Virus record (IMG/VR): IMGVR_UViG_3300018022_000003
Span: 1 to 64,000 of that record
Length of the DNA: 64,000 bases
Source of the DNA: a virus
Direction: 5' to 3' (one strand)
Shown: positions 37,986 through 44,201 of the stretch, piece by piece
How positions within the stretch are numbered: position 1 is the first letter of the stretch
How the letters are laid out: every line of letters starts with the position of its first letter
Made by a program: the position numbers and the translations under genes
The notes under the pieces: generated by a model
The model's database searches: none
The model's input: the letters and a program-made list of their open reading frames with translations, nothing else
What the model was told of the DNA's origin: nothing

Positions 37986-38123
37986 ATGAGTGAGGAGACT
38001 CCCCCCGACTACAGCGTGACCTTCGCAGAGTCCTTGGTCAGACCAATGGACCGCAAGAAAGCGGGTCATAAGGACGGGGGGCCGGGAAGGGCACCATGTC
38101 CGACCCCCTGCTCCTCAAAATGA
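37986..38123 (+). CDS. Very small protein, unknown
   Basis: 45 residues; ATG six bases after GGAGG, which itself is overlapped by a TATTATA sequence. Residues MSEETPPDYSVTFAESLVRP suggest an ordered N-terminus; the tail is Pro/Lys/Cys-rich. Confidence 0.4.
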   Translation: MSEETPPDYSVTFAESLVRPMDRKKAGHKDGGPGRAPCPTPCSSK

Positions 38124-38254
38124 GGATAGCAAAGCCGAGAATCGACAGGCCGCACGCAATGGCCGAGACTAAGGTAACTATGCCGCATATCACGAGGCCG
38201 CACACTTCGACAACGACCCAAATCAGGTCGGGCGGCGGAGCCTGCTCGGGGTAA
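38120..38254 (+). CDS. Possible very small basic protein
   Basis: 44 residues from an ATGA overlap with the preceding small gene. Basic and Thr/His-rich with repeated ITRPH-type segments. Weak: base use differs from the neighbours and no strong ribosome site is seen. Confidence 0.25.
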   Translation: MRIAKPRIDRPHAMAETKVTMPHITRPHTSTTTQIRSGGGACSG

Positions 38255-38278
38255 CAGCCCCAAAGCCTAGGCTCGGCG

Positions 38279-38310
38279 GCCGCCAGCAGGTCTGGCGGCT
38301 TTCGTGTTTC
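38279..38310 (+). terminator. Intrinsic terminator
   Basis: GCCGCCAG, a five-base loop, CTGGCGGC, then TTTCGTGTTT: an eight-pair stem followed by a T-rich tract. It closes the short-gene block that begins at 34.2 kb. Confidence 0.68.
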
Positions 38311-38549
38311 ATGGGGGCCTTGTGGGGAGCGTCAGGATAGACACGGTTGACCCGGACGACCCGGCCGACGTATTCTTAGAGAGGTACCTCCCCGAGAAGG
38401 AGGACGTCCCGGACCCGAGGCCTTCGCTGTCGCCCCGGAGGATAACGCTCCGCAGGGCGGACAGGGAATGGAAGGAGCGGCAGTGGCCCACTTCGAGCAG
38501 CACTGCAAGGACTGCGGGGCCATTCTCGGGGCCAGGCACGAGGACGTGA
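38304..38549 (+). CDS. Possible small acidic protein overlapping the next gene
   Basis: Up to 81 residues from GTG; a second GTG 18 bases later is equally possible. The body (RIDTVDPDDPADVFLERYLPEKEDV) looks protein-like, but the last 20 residues lie over the next gene in another frame and look like shadow sequence. May be a short gene whose frame is disturbed. Confidence 0.35.
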   Translation: MFHGGLVGSVRIDTVDPDDPADVFLERYLPEKEDVPDPRPSLSPRRITLRRADREWKERQWPTSSSTARTAGPFSGPGTRT

Positions 38550-38851
38550 ACCGCTGGCTCGACGGGCTGTTCTGGAGGCTGGGGCCACGGCACCGCAGGG
38601 CAAGGCACCACGAGGGCGGGGTGAGGAAGGCCGCCGAGGCGTTCGGCCCCGAGGGCGCAAGGGCAGCCGTGGTCCATATTGTCAGGGACATAGGGTTCGT
38701 CCCCAGGGAGAGGGACTACGACAGGATTCTCGTCGGGGATGAGCTGGTGATAGCTGTACCGGCCTTTGTCGAACCCAAACTGGGGTATGACCAGTGGTTC
38801 GATGAGTTCAAGAAAAAGGCCGAAGAGGAGATAGGAAGGGTCCTTGGGTAA
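38483..38851 (+). CDS. Small protein with N-terminal CxxC, unknown
   Basis: GTG start preferred because AAGGAG lies five bases before it; an in-frame ATG 15 bases upstream has no ribosome site. 122 residues: HCKDCG near the N-terminus, a helical basic middle (RHRRARHHEGGVRKAAEAF) and an acidic C-terminus. No family recognised. Confidence 0.58.
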   Translation: MAHFEQHCKDCGAILGARHEDVNRWLDGLFWRLGPRHRRARHHEGGVRKAAEAFGPEGARAAVVHIVRDIGFVPRERDYDRILVGDELVIAVPAFVEPKLGYDQWFDEFKKKAEEEIGRVLG

Positions 38852-38859
38852 TAGTGACC

Positions 38860-39243
38860 ATGAGCCGACGCTTGGTGACGACAGGCACTCCGGTCACTTG
38901 TGAAAGATGCTCCCGTAGCTATGAGTATGACCGTAGAAAGGGGCATCATACCAAGATTTGCAACTCTTGCAACGCTAACCGTAAACGGGTGGTCCGCAAG
39001 AGAAAATGCATAGAGTATAAGGGCGGCAGGTGCGAAAAGTGCGGATATTCTCGGAGTTCTAGGGCTTTGGGATTCCACCATCGGGACCGGAACCGCAAAG
39101 AGTTTACAGTATCGAGAGCGCTGTCGCTTTCATGGAGCAGGGTCAAGCAAGAACTAGACAAGTGCGATATGCTCTGTGCCAACTGTCATATGGAGGAAGA
39201 AGAGATTCTGGCGGGTAGCTCAACTGGTAGAGCGCAGCCCTGA
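38860..39243 (+). CDS. HNH endonuclease (homing type)
   Basis: 127 residues (a GTG two codons upstream is an alternative start). Two zinc pairs (CERC...CNSC and CEKCG) and the HNH core LGFHHRDRNRKEF...CDMLCANCHMEEE identify it as an HNH nuclease of the kind found as free-standing homing enzymes in phages. Its base composition is lower in GC than its neighbours, a sign of transfer. Its last 11 codons run into the following tRNA gene and the stop lies in the anticodon loop. Confidence 0.75.
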   Translation: MSRRLVTTGTPVTCERCSRSYEYDRRKGHHTKICNSCNANRKRVVRKRKCIEYKGGRCEKCGYSRSSRALGFHHRDRNRKEFTVSRALSLSWSRVKQELDKCDMLCANCHMEEEEILAGSSTGRAQP

Positions 39244-39284
39244 TAAGACTGAGGTCGTGGGTCCGACTCCCATCCCGCCAACCA
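39209..39284 (+). tRNA. tRNA-Ile (GAT)
   Basis: Seven-pair acceptor TGGCGGG/CCCGCCA with discriminator A and encoded CCA. D stem GCTC/GAGC; anticodon loop CTGATAA gives GAT at 34-36; T arm GTGGG/CCCAT with loop TCCGACT. One mismatch in the anticodon stem. The 5' third overlaps the end of the HNH reading frame. Confidence 0.82.
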
Positions 39285-39294
39285 AGACTATAGT

Positions 39295-39369
39295 GGCTCC
39301 CTCGTCCAGCGGCCAGGACGCTCGCCCGATTAGCGAGAGACCGGGGTTCGAGTCCCTGGGGGGCTACCA
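39295..39369 (+). tRNA. tRNA, anticodon position reads GAT (C33), identity uncertain
   Basis: Acceptor GGCTCCC pairs with GGGGGCT (G-U and U-G allowed), discriminator A, encoded CCA. D stem GTCC/GGAC; perfect anticodon stem CTCGC/GCGAG with loop CCGATTA. Position 33 is C instead of the near-universal U. D-arm style resembles Glu/Asp/Gln tRNAs, so the amino acid is not certain. Confidence 0.6.
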
Positions 39370-39373
39370 GGCT

Positions 39374-39480
39374 TACGGGGCGTAGAGGCATGAGGCGGGA
39401 CACCTCCGGGCAGTTCCAGCCGGGCACCTGGGAGCATTGCGGTACGGTGGAATAAACCAAGCTATGCGTACCGCCCCGTA
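39374..39480 (+). ncRNA. Candidate structured RNA between tRNA genes
   Basis: A perfect nine-base inverted repeat, TACGGGGCG with CGCCCCGTA, encloses about 90 bases. A second perfect eight-base pair, GCGGTACG with CGTACCGC, lies inside and shares its 3' arm with the outer stem by three bases, so the two stems compete. It is not a tRNA (no T loop). Function unknown. Confidence 0.38.
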
Positions 39481-39498
39481 GGACCGGCAGGGGGCCGT

Positions 39499-39582
39499 AT
39501 GGCCGTCCTTTTGGTAATGCTTACGTTCCTGTTCTTCGTCTTGCTCGACGTCGTCGTGTCGAGGGCCCGCAGGAGGGCATAA
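39499..39582 (+). CDS. Possible tiny membrane peptide
   Basis: 27 residues: MAVLLVMLTFLFFVLLDVVV followed by a basic SRARRRA tail, a plausible single membrane helix. Ribosome site is weak. It ends nine bases before a tRNA-Thr gene. Confidence 0.3.
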   Translation: MAVLLVMLTFLFFVLLDVVVSRARRRA

Positions 39583-39590
39583 GGCTTTGG

Positions 39591-39666
39591 GCTACCGTGG
39601 CGCAACTGGCAGCGCACCGGTTTCGTAAACCGGGGGTTGAGGGTTCGACTCCCTTCGGTAGCTCCA
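39591..39666 (+). tRNA. tRNA-Thr (CGT)
   Basis: Acceptor GCTACCG/CGGTAGC, discriminator T, encoded CCA. D stem GCGC/GCGC; anticodon stem CCGGT/ACCGG with loop TTCGTAA; T loop TTCGACT. Reads ACG. Confidence 0.9.
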
Positions 39667-39730
39667 TCTTGGCTGGGGGTTCTGTCAGAAATGGGCAGTC
39701 TGAGAGGCTGCCGGACCCAGCCGCAAGTTC

Positions 39731-39806
39731 GCTGCCGTAGCTCAGTTGGCAGAGCACCGCCTTGGTAAGGCGGGGGTCGGGAGTCCGACTCTCCCCGGCA
39801 GCTCCA
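39731..39806 (+). tRNA. tRNA-Thr (GGT)
   Basis: Acceptor GCTGCCG/CGGCAGC, discriminator T, encoded CCA. D stem GCTC/GAGC; anticodon stem CCGCC/GGCGG with loop TTGGTAA; T stem GGGAG/CTCCC. Reads ACC, by far the favoured Thr codon of the tail genes here. Confidence 0.9.
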
Positions 39807-39812
39807 GTACTA

Positions 39813-39888
39813 GCCGCCGTAGCTCAACGGCCCAGAGTGCCTGCATGGTAGGCAGGCGACGGGGGTCCGACTCCCCCCGGCGGCCCCA
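39813..39888 (+). tRNA. tRNA, apparent anticodon GGT (Thr)
   Basis: Acceptor GCCGCCG/CGGCGGC, discriminator C, encoded CCA. Anticodon stem CCTGC/GCAGG with loop ATGGTAG puts GGT at 34-36 after U33. A32 and G38 are unusual, and the C73 discriminator is unlike the two clear Thr tRNAs upstream, so the charging identity could differ. Confidence 0.68.
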
Positions 39889-39908
39889 AGCTAGCCTGTG
39901 GAGGCACC

Positions 39909-40145
39909 ATGGAAGAAGGGCAGCAGGCCCCCCCGAAACCCAAGACCACGGCGGTCCAGATAGAGCCTGTGGACCCCGAGCAGGTCCAGAAGTGCCTGGA
40001 GGGGCACGTATACGCCTCCGCCAGGTTCGTGGGCGACAGGATAGTGGAGCTTTGGGTGGCCGACTTCCTCCAGGACATCAGGGAGGTCAACAGGCTGCTC
40101 TCCACCAGGCCGGGCGAGCTTGTGAGCTGGAAGAAGCCCGACTAA
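39909..40145 (+). CDS. Small protein, unknown
   Basis: 78 residues; ATG after GTGGAGGCACC. Pro-rich N-terminus (QQAPPKPKTTAVQIEPVD) then a mixed alpha/beta domain (YASARFVGDRIVELWVADFL, then REVNRLLSTRPGELVSWKKPD). Lies between tRNA genes, as early phage genes often do. Confidence 0.55.
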   Translation: MEEGQQAPPKPKTTAVQIEPVDPEQVQKCLEGHVYASARFVGDRIVELWVADFLQDIREVNRLLSTRPGELVSWKKPD

Positions 40146-40150
40146 AGTCT

Positions 40151-40339
40151 ATGTGGCGTCAGGTAAGGCTACAGCACGGGAGCACGGTGATGACCTGCTG
40201 GGTCGAGGCAAGGCCCGGGCTGCGGGCAGGCAAAGCCATCGACCTCAAGGGTGTGCCCGGCATGTGGCGGGTCCTATGGATGTCCGATACCGCTCTGGCG
40301 TCCCCCCCGAGGACGGACTGGCATGTCGGGGGGCTGTAG
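40151..40339 (+). CDS. Small beta-type protein, unknown
   Basis: 62 residues from ATG-TGG-CGT. The pattern MWRQVRLQHGSTVMTCWVEA...GMWRVLWMSD resembles small phage beta-barrel proteins of about 60 residues that turn up beside translation genes. Function unknown. Confidence 0.48.
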   Translation: MWRQVRLQHGSTVMTCWVEARPGLRAGKAIDLKGVPGMWRVLWMSDTALASPPRTDWHVGGL

Positions 40340-40382
40340 GGTAAACGATAGCAGGCCCTATCGCCTATAAGGTACAAGATAC

Positions 40383-40467
40383 GCTACCGTGGCACAGCGG
40401 CGACTGCACCTGCCTTGTAAGCAGGCGGCGAAGGCCCACGGCGGTTCGAGTCCGCCCGGTAGCTCCA
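40383..40467 (+). tRNA. tRNA-Thr (TGT) with long variable arm (class II shape)
   Basis: Acceptor GCTACCG/CGGTAGC with T73 and CCA, identical to the tRNA-Thr(CGT) acceptor. Anticodon stem CCTGC/GCAGG, loop CTTGTAA (TGT). D stem is only three good pairs. Between anticodon stem and T arm lie 14 bases that form a GGC/GCC mini-stem with a GAAG loop, so the molecule is 85 bases and class II in outline. T arm GGCGG/CCGCC is perfect. Confidence 0.72.
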
Positions 40468-40471
40468 AGAT

Positions 40472-40545
40472 TCCGGGGTCGTCTAATGGTAGGACGCTGG
40501 GCCTTGAACCCAGAGACATTGGTCCGAATCCAGTTCCCGGAACCA
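40472..40545 (+). tRNA. tRNA-Gln (TTG), C33
   Basis: Acceptor TCCGGGG/TCCCGGA with one G-U pair, discriminator A, encoded CCA. D stem GTC/GAC; anticodon stem CTGGG/CCCAG, loop CCTTGAA gives TTG; C occupies position 33. T loop is TCCGAAT. Confidence 0.72.
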
Positions 40546-40573
40546 ACTTTTAGGTTGTAAGCCAGTTCCGAGG

Positions 40574-40580
40574 TATTATA
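40574..40580 (+). promoter_or_regulatory. Promoter -10 of repeated leader element, copy A
   Basis: GAGGTATTATA upstream of the copy A leader; the same arrangement of TATTAT plus leader recurs 500 bases downstream before the TerD-like gene. Confidence 0.48.
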
Positions 40581-40593
40581 CAGGTGGGCCGCC

Positions 40594-40650
40594 GAGGCCA
40601 TGGGGACGCTTCCTTCTACTTTGACTTATAATCAAAACCCAGCTTCCCTG
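40594..40650 (+). repeat. Leader element, copy A
   Basis: Starts GAGGCCATGGGG, contains CTTCCTTCTAC, then a TTTGA/TCAAA hairpin with a seven-base loop, then AACCCAGCTTCCC. Copy B near 41.1 kb has the same blocks in the same order with a different but still pairing hairpin. It lies in the 5' leader of the following 75-residue gene. Confidence 0.55.
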
Positions 40651-40679
40651 CTTTCCTCGGGGTTCCTTTAGGAGACAGG

Positions 40680-40907
40680 GTGCCTGAAAAAGAAAGGGGC
40701 ATGTGGCTGGCACAGGTTGGAAACCTTAGCCGTGAGGGGACCAAGGGTACGTTTGAGCTGTATATGGTCATCGAGGCAGAGAACCGCCAGGATGCTGAGC
40801 AGAGTTTTAGGGATAGCATCTATGGTCACCTCCTCGACGAAGTACAATGGACTCCTCCCTGCGATGAAGCACATGCTATTGTAATCGAGGTACCGGACAA
40901 AGGTTGA
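40680..40907 (+). CDS. Small protein, unknown, behind leader copy A
   Basis: 75 residues from GTG, with AGGAGA seven bases upstream. MWLAQVGNLSREGTKGTFELYMVIEAENRQDAEQSF (two strands and a helix, split at the lysine turn) suggests a small ferredoxin-like fold. Less GC-rich than neighbours. Expression is probably set by the repeated leader. Confidence 0.55.
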   Translation: MPEKERGMWLAQVGNLSREGTKGTFELYMVIEAENRQDAEQSFRDSIYGHLLDEVQWTPPCDEAHAIVIEVPDKG

Positions 40908-41082
40908 AGTTGGGTCAGGGTTCCGCATGCGGTGGCCACCATACCGCCCCTCCCTCTGCCTGCTAGTCCCCGGACTTCGGGCATGGACATGAGTGGCATG
41001 CGGCAGCGTCGAAGGCCAGCGATGACGCTCGCTGGGACGCCGCATGGGGCATCCTGGCCCAAGGTTTTTTCCGAAAGGCCAG
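40908..41082 (+). other. Non-coding stretch upstream of the TerD-like gene (first part)
   Basis: From 40908 to 41265 no convincing gene is seen. This part holds a long stem-loop (described separately) and a CTGGCC/GGCCAG inverted repeat around a T-run just before the second TATTAT box. The plus-strand open frame here lacks a ribosome site and has poor codon use. Confidence 0.45.
40998..41045 (+). ncRNA. Long stem-loop, candidate small RNA or leader
   Basis: ATGCG, GCGTC and CCAGCG on the 5' side pair with CGCTGG, GACGC and CGCAT on the 3' side: sixteen Watson-Crick pairs, with GCA and GAAGG bulged on the 5' side only, and an eight-base loop. Too regular to be chance in a short non-coding region. 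Function unknown. Confidence 0.45.
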
Positions 41083-41088
41083 TATTAT
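41083..41088 (+). promoter_or_regulatory. Promoter -10 of repeated leader element, copy B
   Basis: CAGTATTATC is placed before leader copy B in the same way as the box before copy A. The predicted transcript runs into the TerD-like gene. Confidence 0.45.
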
Positions 41089-41093
41089 CGGAC

Positions 41094-41148
41094 GAGGCTG
41101 GCCATGGGGGCGCTTCCTTCTACACTTCAACGGTGAAACCAGCTCCCC
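41094..41148 (+). repeat. Leader element, copy B
   Basis: Same block order as copy A: GGCCATGGGGGCG, CTTCCTTCTAC, a TTCA/TGAA hairpin, then AACCAGCTCCCC. The hairpin sequence differs while pairing is kept, which argues for selection on RNA structure. Confidence 0.55.
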
Positions 41149-41265
41149 CGGTTTCCAGCCCCTTCGCTCTTTTCCAGGGTTTCAGGTAGCATACAGGACA
41201 TAGGCCCGCATATCGCCCGGGCCAGCGGCATCCTGCCGCCATAGCTGCGCAAGGAGGAGGTCCAG

Positions 41266-43488
41266 ATGGACACCAAGAGGCTCAATGCCATCCTAATCCG
41301 CCGCAGGGGGCTGGTTCTCGTGCCCTCCAGCGGCAGCGACGGCCGCACGCCCAAGGCCGTGGTGGCCTCCTTCAACCTCAACCTCCAGGACCTCGGCTAT
41401 ACCCTCGCCCCGAGGGTCATCGGCAGGCTCTCCAAGCTGCCCGAGGACGAGTGCGTCCGCTTCCTGGACGGTACCATGGACACCCTCAAGGAGCTTAAGG
41501 GCGTCCGCAGCTACCGGCCGATGTACCCGAACTTCCCGCAGCAGGTCATCGACGCCAGCGACGCCGAGCTTTACATCAATGCCATCCTCCACTACTTCAG
41601 TACCTTCGTGGCCGACGCCACGGGGGACAAGGGCTGCGTGTGGCTGCCGAAGTACCGCAAGGACAGGCGGGAGCCTCTGGATGAGAAGGTGCAGCTAAGG
41701 GTCATCTCCCTCGGGGACGGCACGGAGCCGATGGAGCTGGGAAGGCAGCTAGCCACCTCCAACGCCTCCCTCTCCGACACGGACAAGGAGGACCTGCGCT
41801 TCCTGTTCGCCGAGTTCTTCGACGCCCTCCCGGAGGGCATCCCCAACAAGGAGAACCTCGCCTTCCTGGGCGGGCTGCTGTTCTCCAAGGGGGCGGCGGA
41901 CTTCGGCCCCTACTTCAGGACCGCAACCGACGTGCTCCGGCTCGCCGTGGCGCTGAGCGGCGGGGACGTGTCCCTGGCCGAGCCTTGCCTGTTCCGCAAG
42001 TTCAGGAGGGAGGAGAGGCGCAGGCTGCTCGCCCTGCTCGACCAGTGCGGGAACCTCGGCGAGGACCTGCTCCGCTGGGAGGGGAGGTGGCTCCGCCTGG
42101 GGGAGAAGCTGCACCCCGGCGACTACTTCCAGAGGTACTACCAGGCGTTCAAGGCCATCAACGACCTCCGCAACGGCACCTCCCCGCAGACCTTCCGGTC
42201 CAAGGTGGAGGAGGCGGTGCGCTCCGGGCATGTCAAGGACGCAGTCCGCCTGCTCAAGGACCGCCCCGGCGAGTTCGGGCGCAGGCTCGACCATATCCTG
42301 AGGAAGGCCCGCACCAAGGCCGCCAGGGCCGAGGCGGTGCATGCCTTCCTGGCCCATGCCGGGACCGCCAGCACCCCGGTGCTGCTCCAGATGATGGCGC
42401 ACTTCGACCACCGCTCCGAGGGGGGGGAGAGGACCGTCTTCCCGAAGGGCAGCATCGCCAAGGTCCAGACCATCCCGCCCCTGCCGGAGATGGACAAGGC
42501 CCTCAGCAGGACGGCCGCCCTGGGCATTCGCAGGACGCTGCGCAAGAGGTTCTCCGCCCTGCCCGCCCTGGGCAAGGTGTACCTGGACCCCGGCCTCAAG
42601 GACTTCCTGCTGCCGTTCAGCCAGAGGTCCGCATCCAAGTCCCTCCGCACCCTCGTGAGGGGCAGCCGTGCCCCGTTCGGGTTCGGGGACAAGAACACCG
42701 TCCGCCTGTTCATCTGGTGGAAGGACACGAAGGGGCCTGTCGCCGACGAGGAGCCGGGGAACAGCCCGGACCTCCTGTCCTACAGGTGGAACTACGATAC
42801 TAGGGTGGACCTCGACCTGTCCGCCGTCTTCTACGACAGCGAGTGGAGGGAGAAGGGGGAGGTTACCTACTACCAGCTCCGCTACGGGCGGGGCAACGGG
42901 TTCTCCTGGCACTCCGGCGACATCACGAGCGCACCCAAGGGGGCCAGCGAGTTCATCGACATCGACATCGGCAAGGCGCTGGCGCACGGGGTACGCTACG
43001 TGCTCATGAGCGTCAACGGGTACACGCAGCAGAACTTCTGCGACCTGCCGGAGTGCTATGCAGGCTGGATGCTCCGGGGGTCGCCGCAGTCCGGCGAGGT
43101 GTACGACCCGAGGACCGTCGAGGACAAGGCCGACCTGACGATGAAGGCACGGGCAGGAATCCCGCTCATCGCCGACCTGGCCGAGCGCAAGGTCATCTGG
43201 TGCGACTGCGTCATGCCCGTGCGGCGGGGGTACAACGTCAACGTGTACAACAACCGCAGCACCATCCAGACCCTTGCCACGGCCCTGACCAACGTCGCCA
43301 AGGCCAGCGTCCACGACCTGCTCCTGCTGCACGCCAAGGCACGTGGCACCCTGGTCGCCACGCCCGAGGAGGCGGACACGGTATTCTCCGTCAGGACGGG
43401 GACCCAGTACGAGCTTGAGAGGCTGGCCTCCGAGTTCATGGCCGATGCCCCGAAGGCTAAGAAGGCCCCCCTTAAGGAGGCAGCGTGA
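41266..43488 (+). CDS. TerD-related protein (MXAN_6230/SCO0854-like, without RING)
   Basis: 740 residues, strong GGAGGAGG site. The segment LLPFSQRSASKSLRTLVRGSR near 445-467 and the C-terminal TerD-like domain (about 475-650: TVRLFIWWKD, VDLDLSAVFYD, HSGDITSAP, EFIDIDIGKAL, RYVLMSVNGYT, AGWMLRG) match bacterial stress proteins of the MXAN_6230/SCO0854 type. The DxDxS-style calcium-binding strand of TerD is present. The N-terminal RING finger of bacterial relatives is absent. The first 440 residues are helical, perhaps repeat-like. Role in phage is unknown; TerD proteins act in tellurite-, phage- and colicin-resistance modules. Confidence 0.68.
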   Translation: MDTKRLNAILIRRRGLVLVPSSGSDGRTPKAVVASFNLNLQDLGYTLAPRVIGRLSKLPEDECVRFLDGTMDTLKELKGVRSYRPMYPNFPQQVIDASDAELYINAILHYFSTFVADATGDKGCVWLPKYRKDRREPLDEKVQLRVISLGDGTEPMELGRQLATSNASLSDTDKEDLRFLFAEFFDALPEGIPNKENLAFLGGLLFSKGAADFGPYFRTATDVLRLAVALSGGDVSLAEPCLFRKFRREERRRLLALLDQCGNLGEDLLRWEGRWLRLGEKLHPGDYFQRYYQAFKAINDLRNGTSPQTFRSKVEEAVRSGHVKDAVRLLKDRPGEFGRRLDHILRKARTKAARAEAVHAFLAHAGTASTPVLLQMMAHFDHRSEGGERTVFPKGSIAKVQTIPPLPEMDKALSRTAALGIRRTLRKRFSALPALGKVYLDPGLKDFLLPFSQRSASKSLRTLVRGSRAPFGFGDKNTVRLFIWWKDTKGPVADEEPGNSPDLLSYRWNYDTRVDLDLSAVFYDSEWREKGEVTYYQLRYGRGNGFSWHSGDITSAPKGASEFIDIDIGKALAHGVRYVLMSVNGYTQQNFCDLPECYAGWMLRGSPQSGEVYDPRTVEDKADLTMKARAGIPLIADLAERKVIWCDCVMPVRRGYNVNVYNNRSTIQTLATALTNVAKASVHDLLLLHAKARGTLVATPEEADTVFSVRTGTQYELERLASEFMADAPKAKKAPLKEAA

Positions 43489-43676
43489 GCGAGGACAACA
43501 CCGAGTGGGTCAAGACCTGGGTAAAGCACTACAACCAGGACAACCGTGAGGGCCTCTCAGAGAAGGAGGTCCGGCGTGCCGCAGTCATAGGCAACGCCGC
43601 CTTCCATGGCAATGTAGGGGTCGGCGACGCTGCCAGGGCAGGCATAGAGGCGGTTAAGGACCTCAGAGGGGAGTAG
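43485..43676 (+). CDS. Small protein, unknown
   Basis: 63 residues from GTG overlapping the TerD-like stop; AAGGAGG four bases upstream. Helical; GLSEKEVRRAAVIGNAAFHGNVGVGDAARAGIEAV (continuous helix pair) suggests a small coiled dimer. Translationally coupled to the TerD-like gene. Confidence 0.55.
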   Translation: MSEDNTEWVKTWVKHYNQDNREGLSEKEVRRAAVIGNAAFHGNVGVGDAARAGIEAVKDLRGE

Positions 43677-43678
43677 CG

Positions 43679-44059
43679 GTGGTCCTTAGGCAGGAGCTAC
43701 GCAGGCTCGCCGAGAGGTGGCGCAGGGAGTGCGAGGAGGCCAGGGCGGAGACGGAGCGCACCAACGCCCGCCTCCTGGCAGGCAAGACCCTTACTGTCAC
43801 TTCCTCCACAGGACCTCCCCCCCTGGGCAAGGAGCAGGCTGCCAGCGAGCTGGCAGAGGTCCTCGACAGGTACCCCTTCGGGGGCATGGAGGGGCACGGC
43901 GAGGCCTGCTACTACTGCGGGGAGGAGTGTAACTCCCTGGCAGGCAACCCAGGGCGGTGGCCCATACCGCTTACCCACCCCGACGAGCCTGGGGTGGTCA
44001 AGTGGCACCATATCCGCTGCGTATCGGAGAGGCTCTCGGACGACAAGATTAGCCGGTGA
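43679..44059 (+). CDS. Helical plus zinc-cluster protein, unknown
   Basis: 126 residues, GTG after GAGGGGAG. Residues 1-40 are a basic coiled coil (LRRLAERWRRECEEARAET). Residues 70-115 contain CYYCGEEC...WHHIRC, a probable zinc site. No family recognised. Confidence 0.55.
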   Translation: MVLRQELRRLAERWRRECEEARAETERTNARLLAGKTLTVTSSTGPPPLGKEQAASELAEVLDRYPFGGMEGHGEACYYCGEECNSLAGNPGRWPIPLTHPDEPGVVKWHHIRCVSERLSDDKISR

Positions 44060-44092
44060 ATGCTGGCCCTTCCTTCTATAAACCTAAGGGCT

Positions 44093-44115
44093 GGCCCCCC
44101 TCGGGGGGCGGCCTT
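44093..44115 (+). terminator. GC hairpin with short T tract, possible terminator
   Basis: GGCCCCCC, TC, GGGGGGC then GGCCTTT, right after the 126-residue gene and a second GCCCTT/AAGGGC inverted repeat. The T tract is short, so efficiency is doubtful. Confidence 0.4.
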
Positions 44116-44129
44116 TACCAACTAGGTCC

Positions 44130-44201
44130 AGCGGTTTCCGGCGAAGAGGGGGGCGGCAGCGTCCGGGGATGGAGAGCGGGCAGCCTTCGGGCAAAACCGC
44201 T
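44130..44201 (+). ncRNA. Candidate structured RNA
   Basis: AGCGGTTT pairs perfectly with AAACCGCT 57 bases later; inside, CGAAG can pair with CTTCG. The region has no convincing gene and sits between a terminator-like hairpin and a promoter-driven gene. Confidence 0.33.

Noticed and set aside
38066-38263. Minus-strand frame of 65 codons
   Set aside because: Overlaps small plus-strand genes and has no ribosome site or recognisable domain.
40620-40636. Seven-base loop CTTATAA in leader copy A looks like a tRNA-Ile(TAT) anticodon arm
   Set aside because: No acceptor, D or T arm can be formed around it, and copy B has only a four-base loop.
40932-41189. Possible small gene upstream of the TerD-like gene
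   Set aside because: No ribosome site, poor codon use, and it spans the long stem-loop and the second promoter-leader element.
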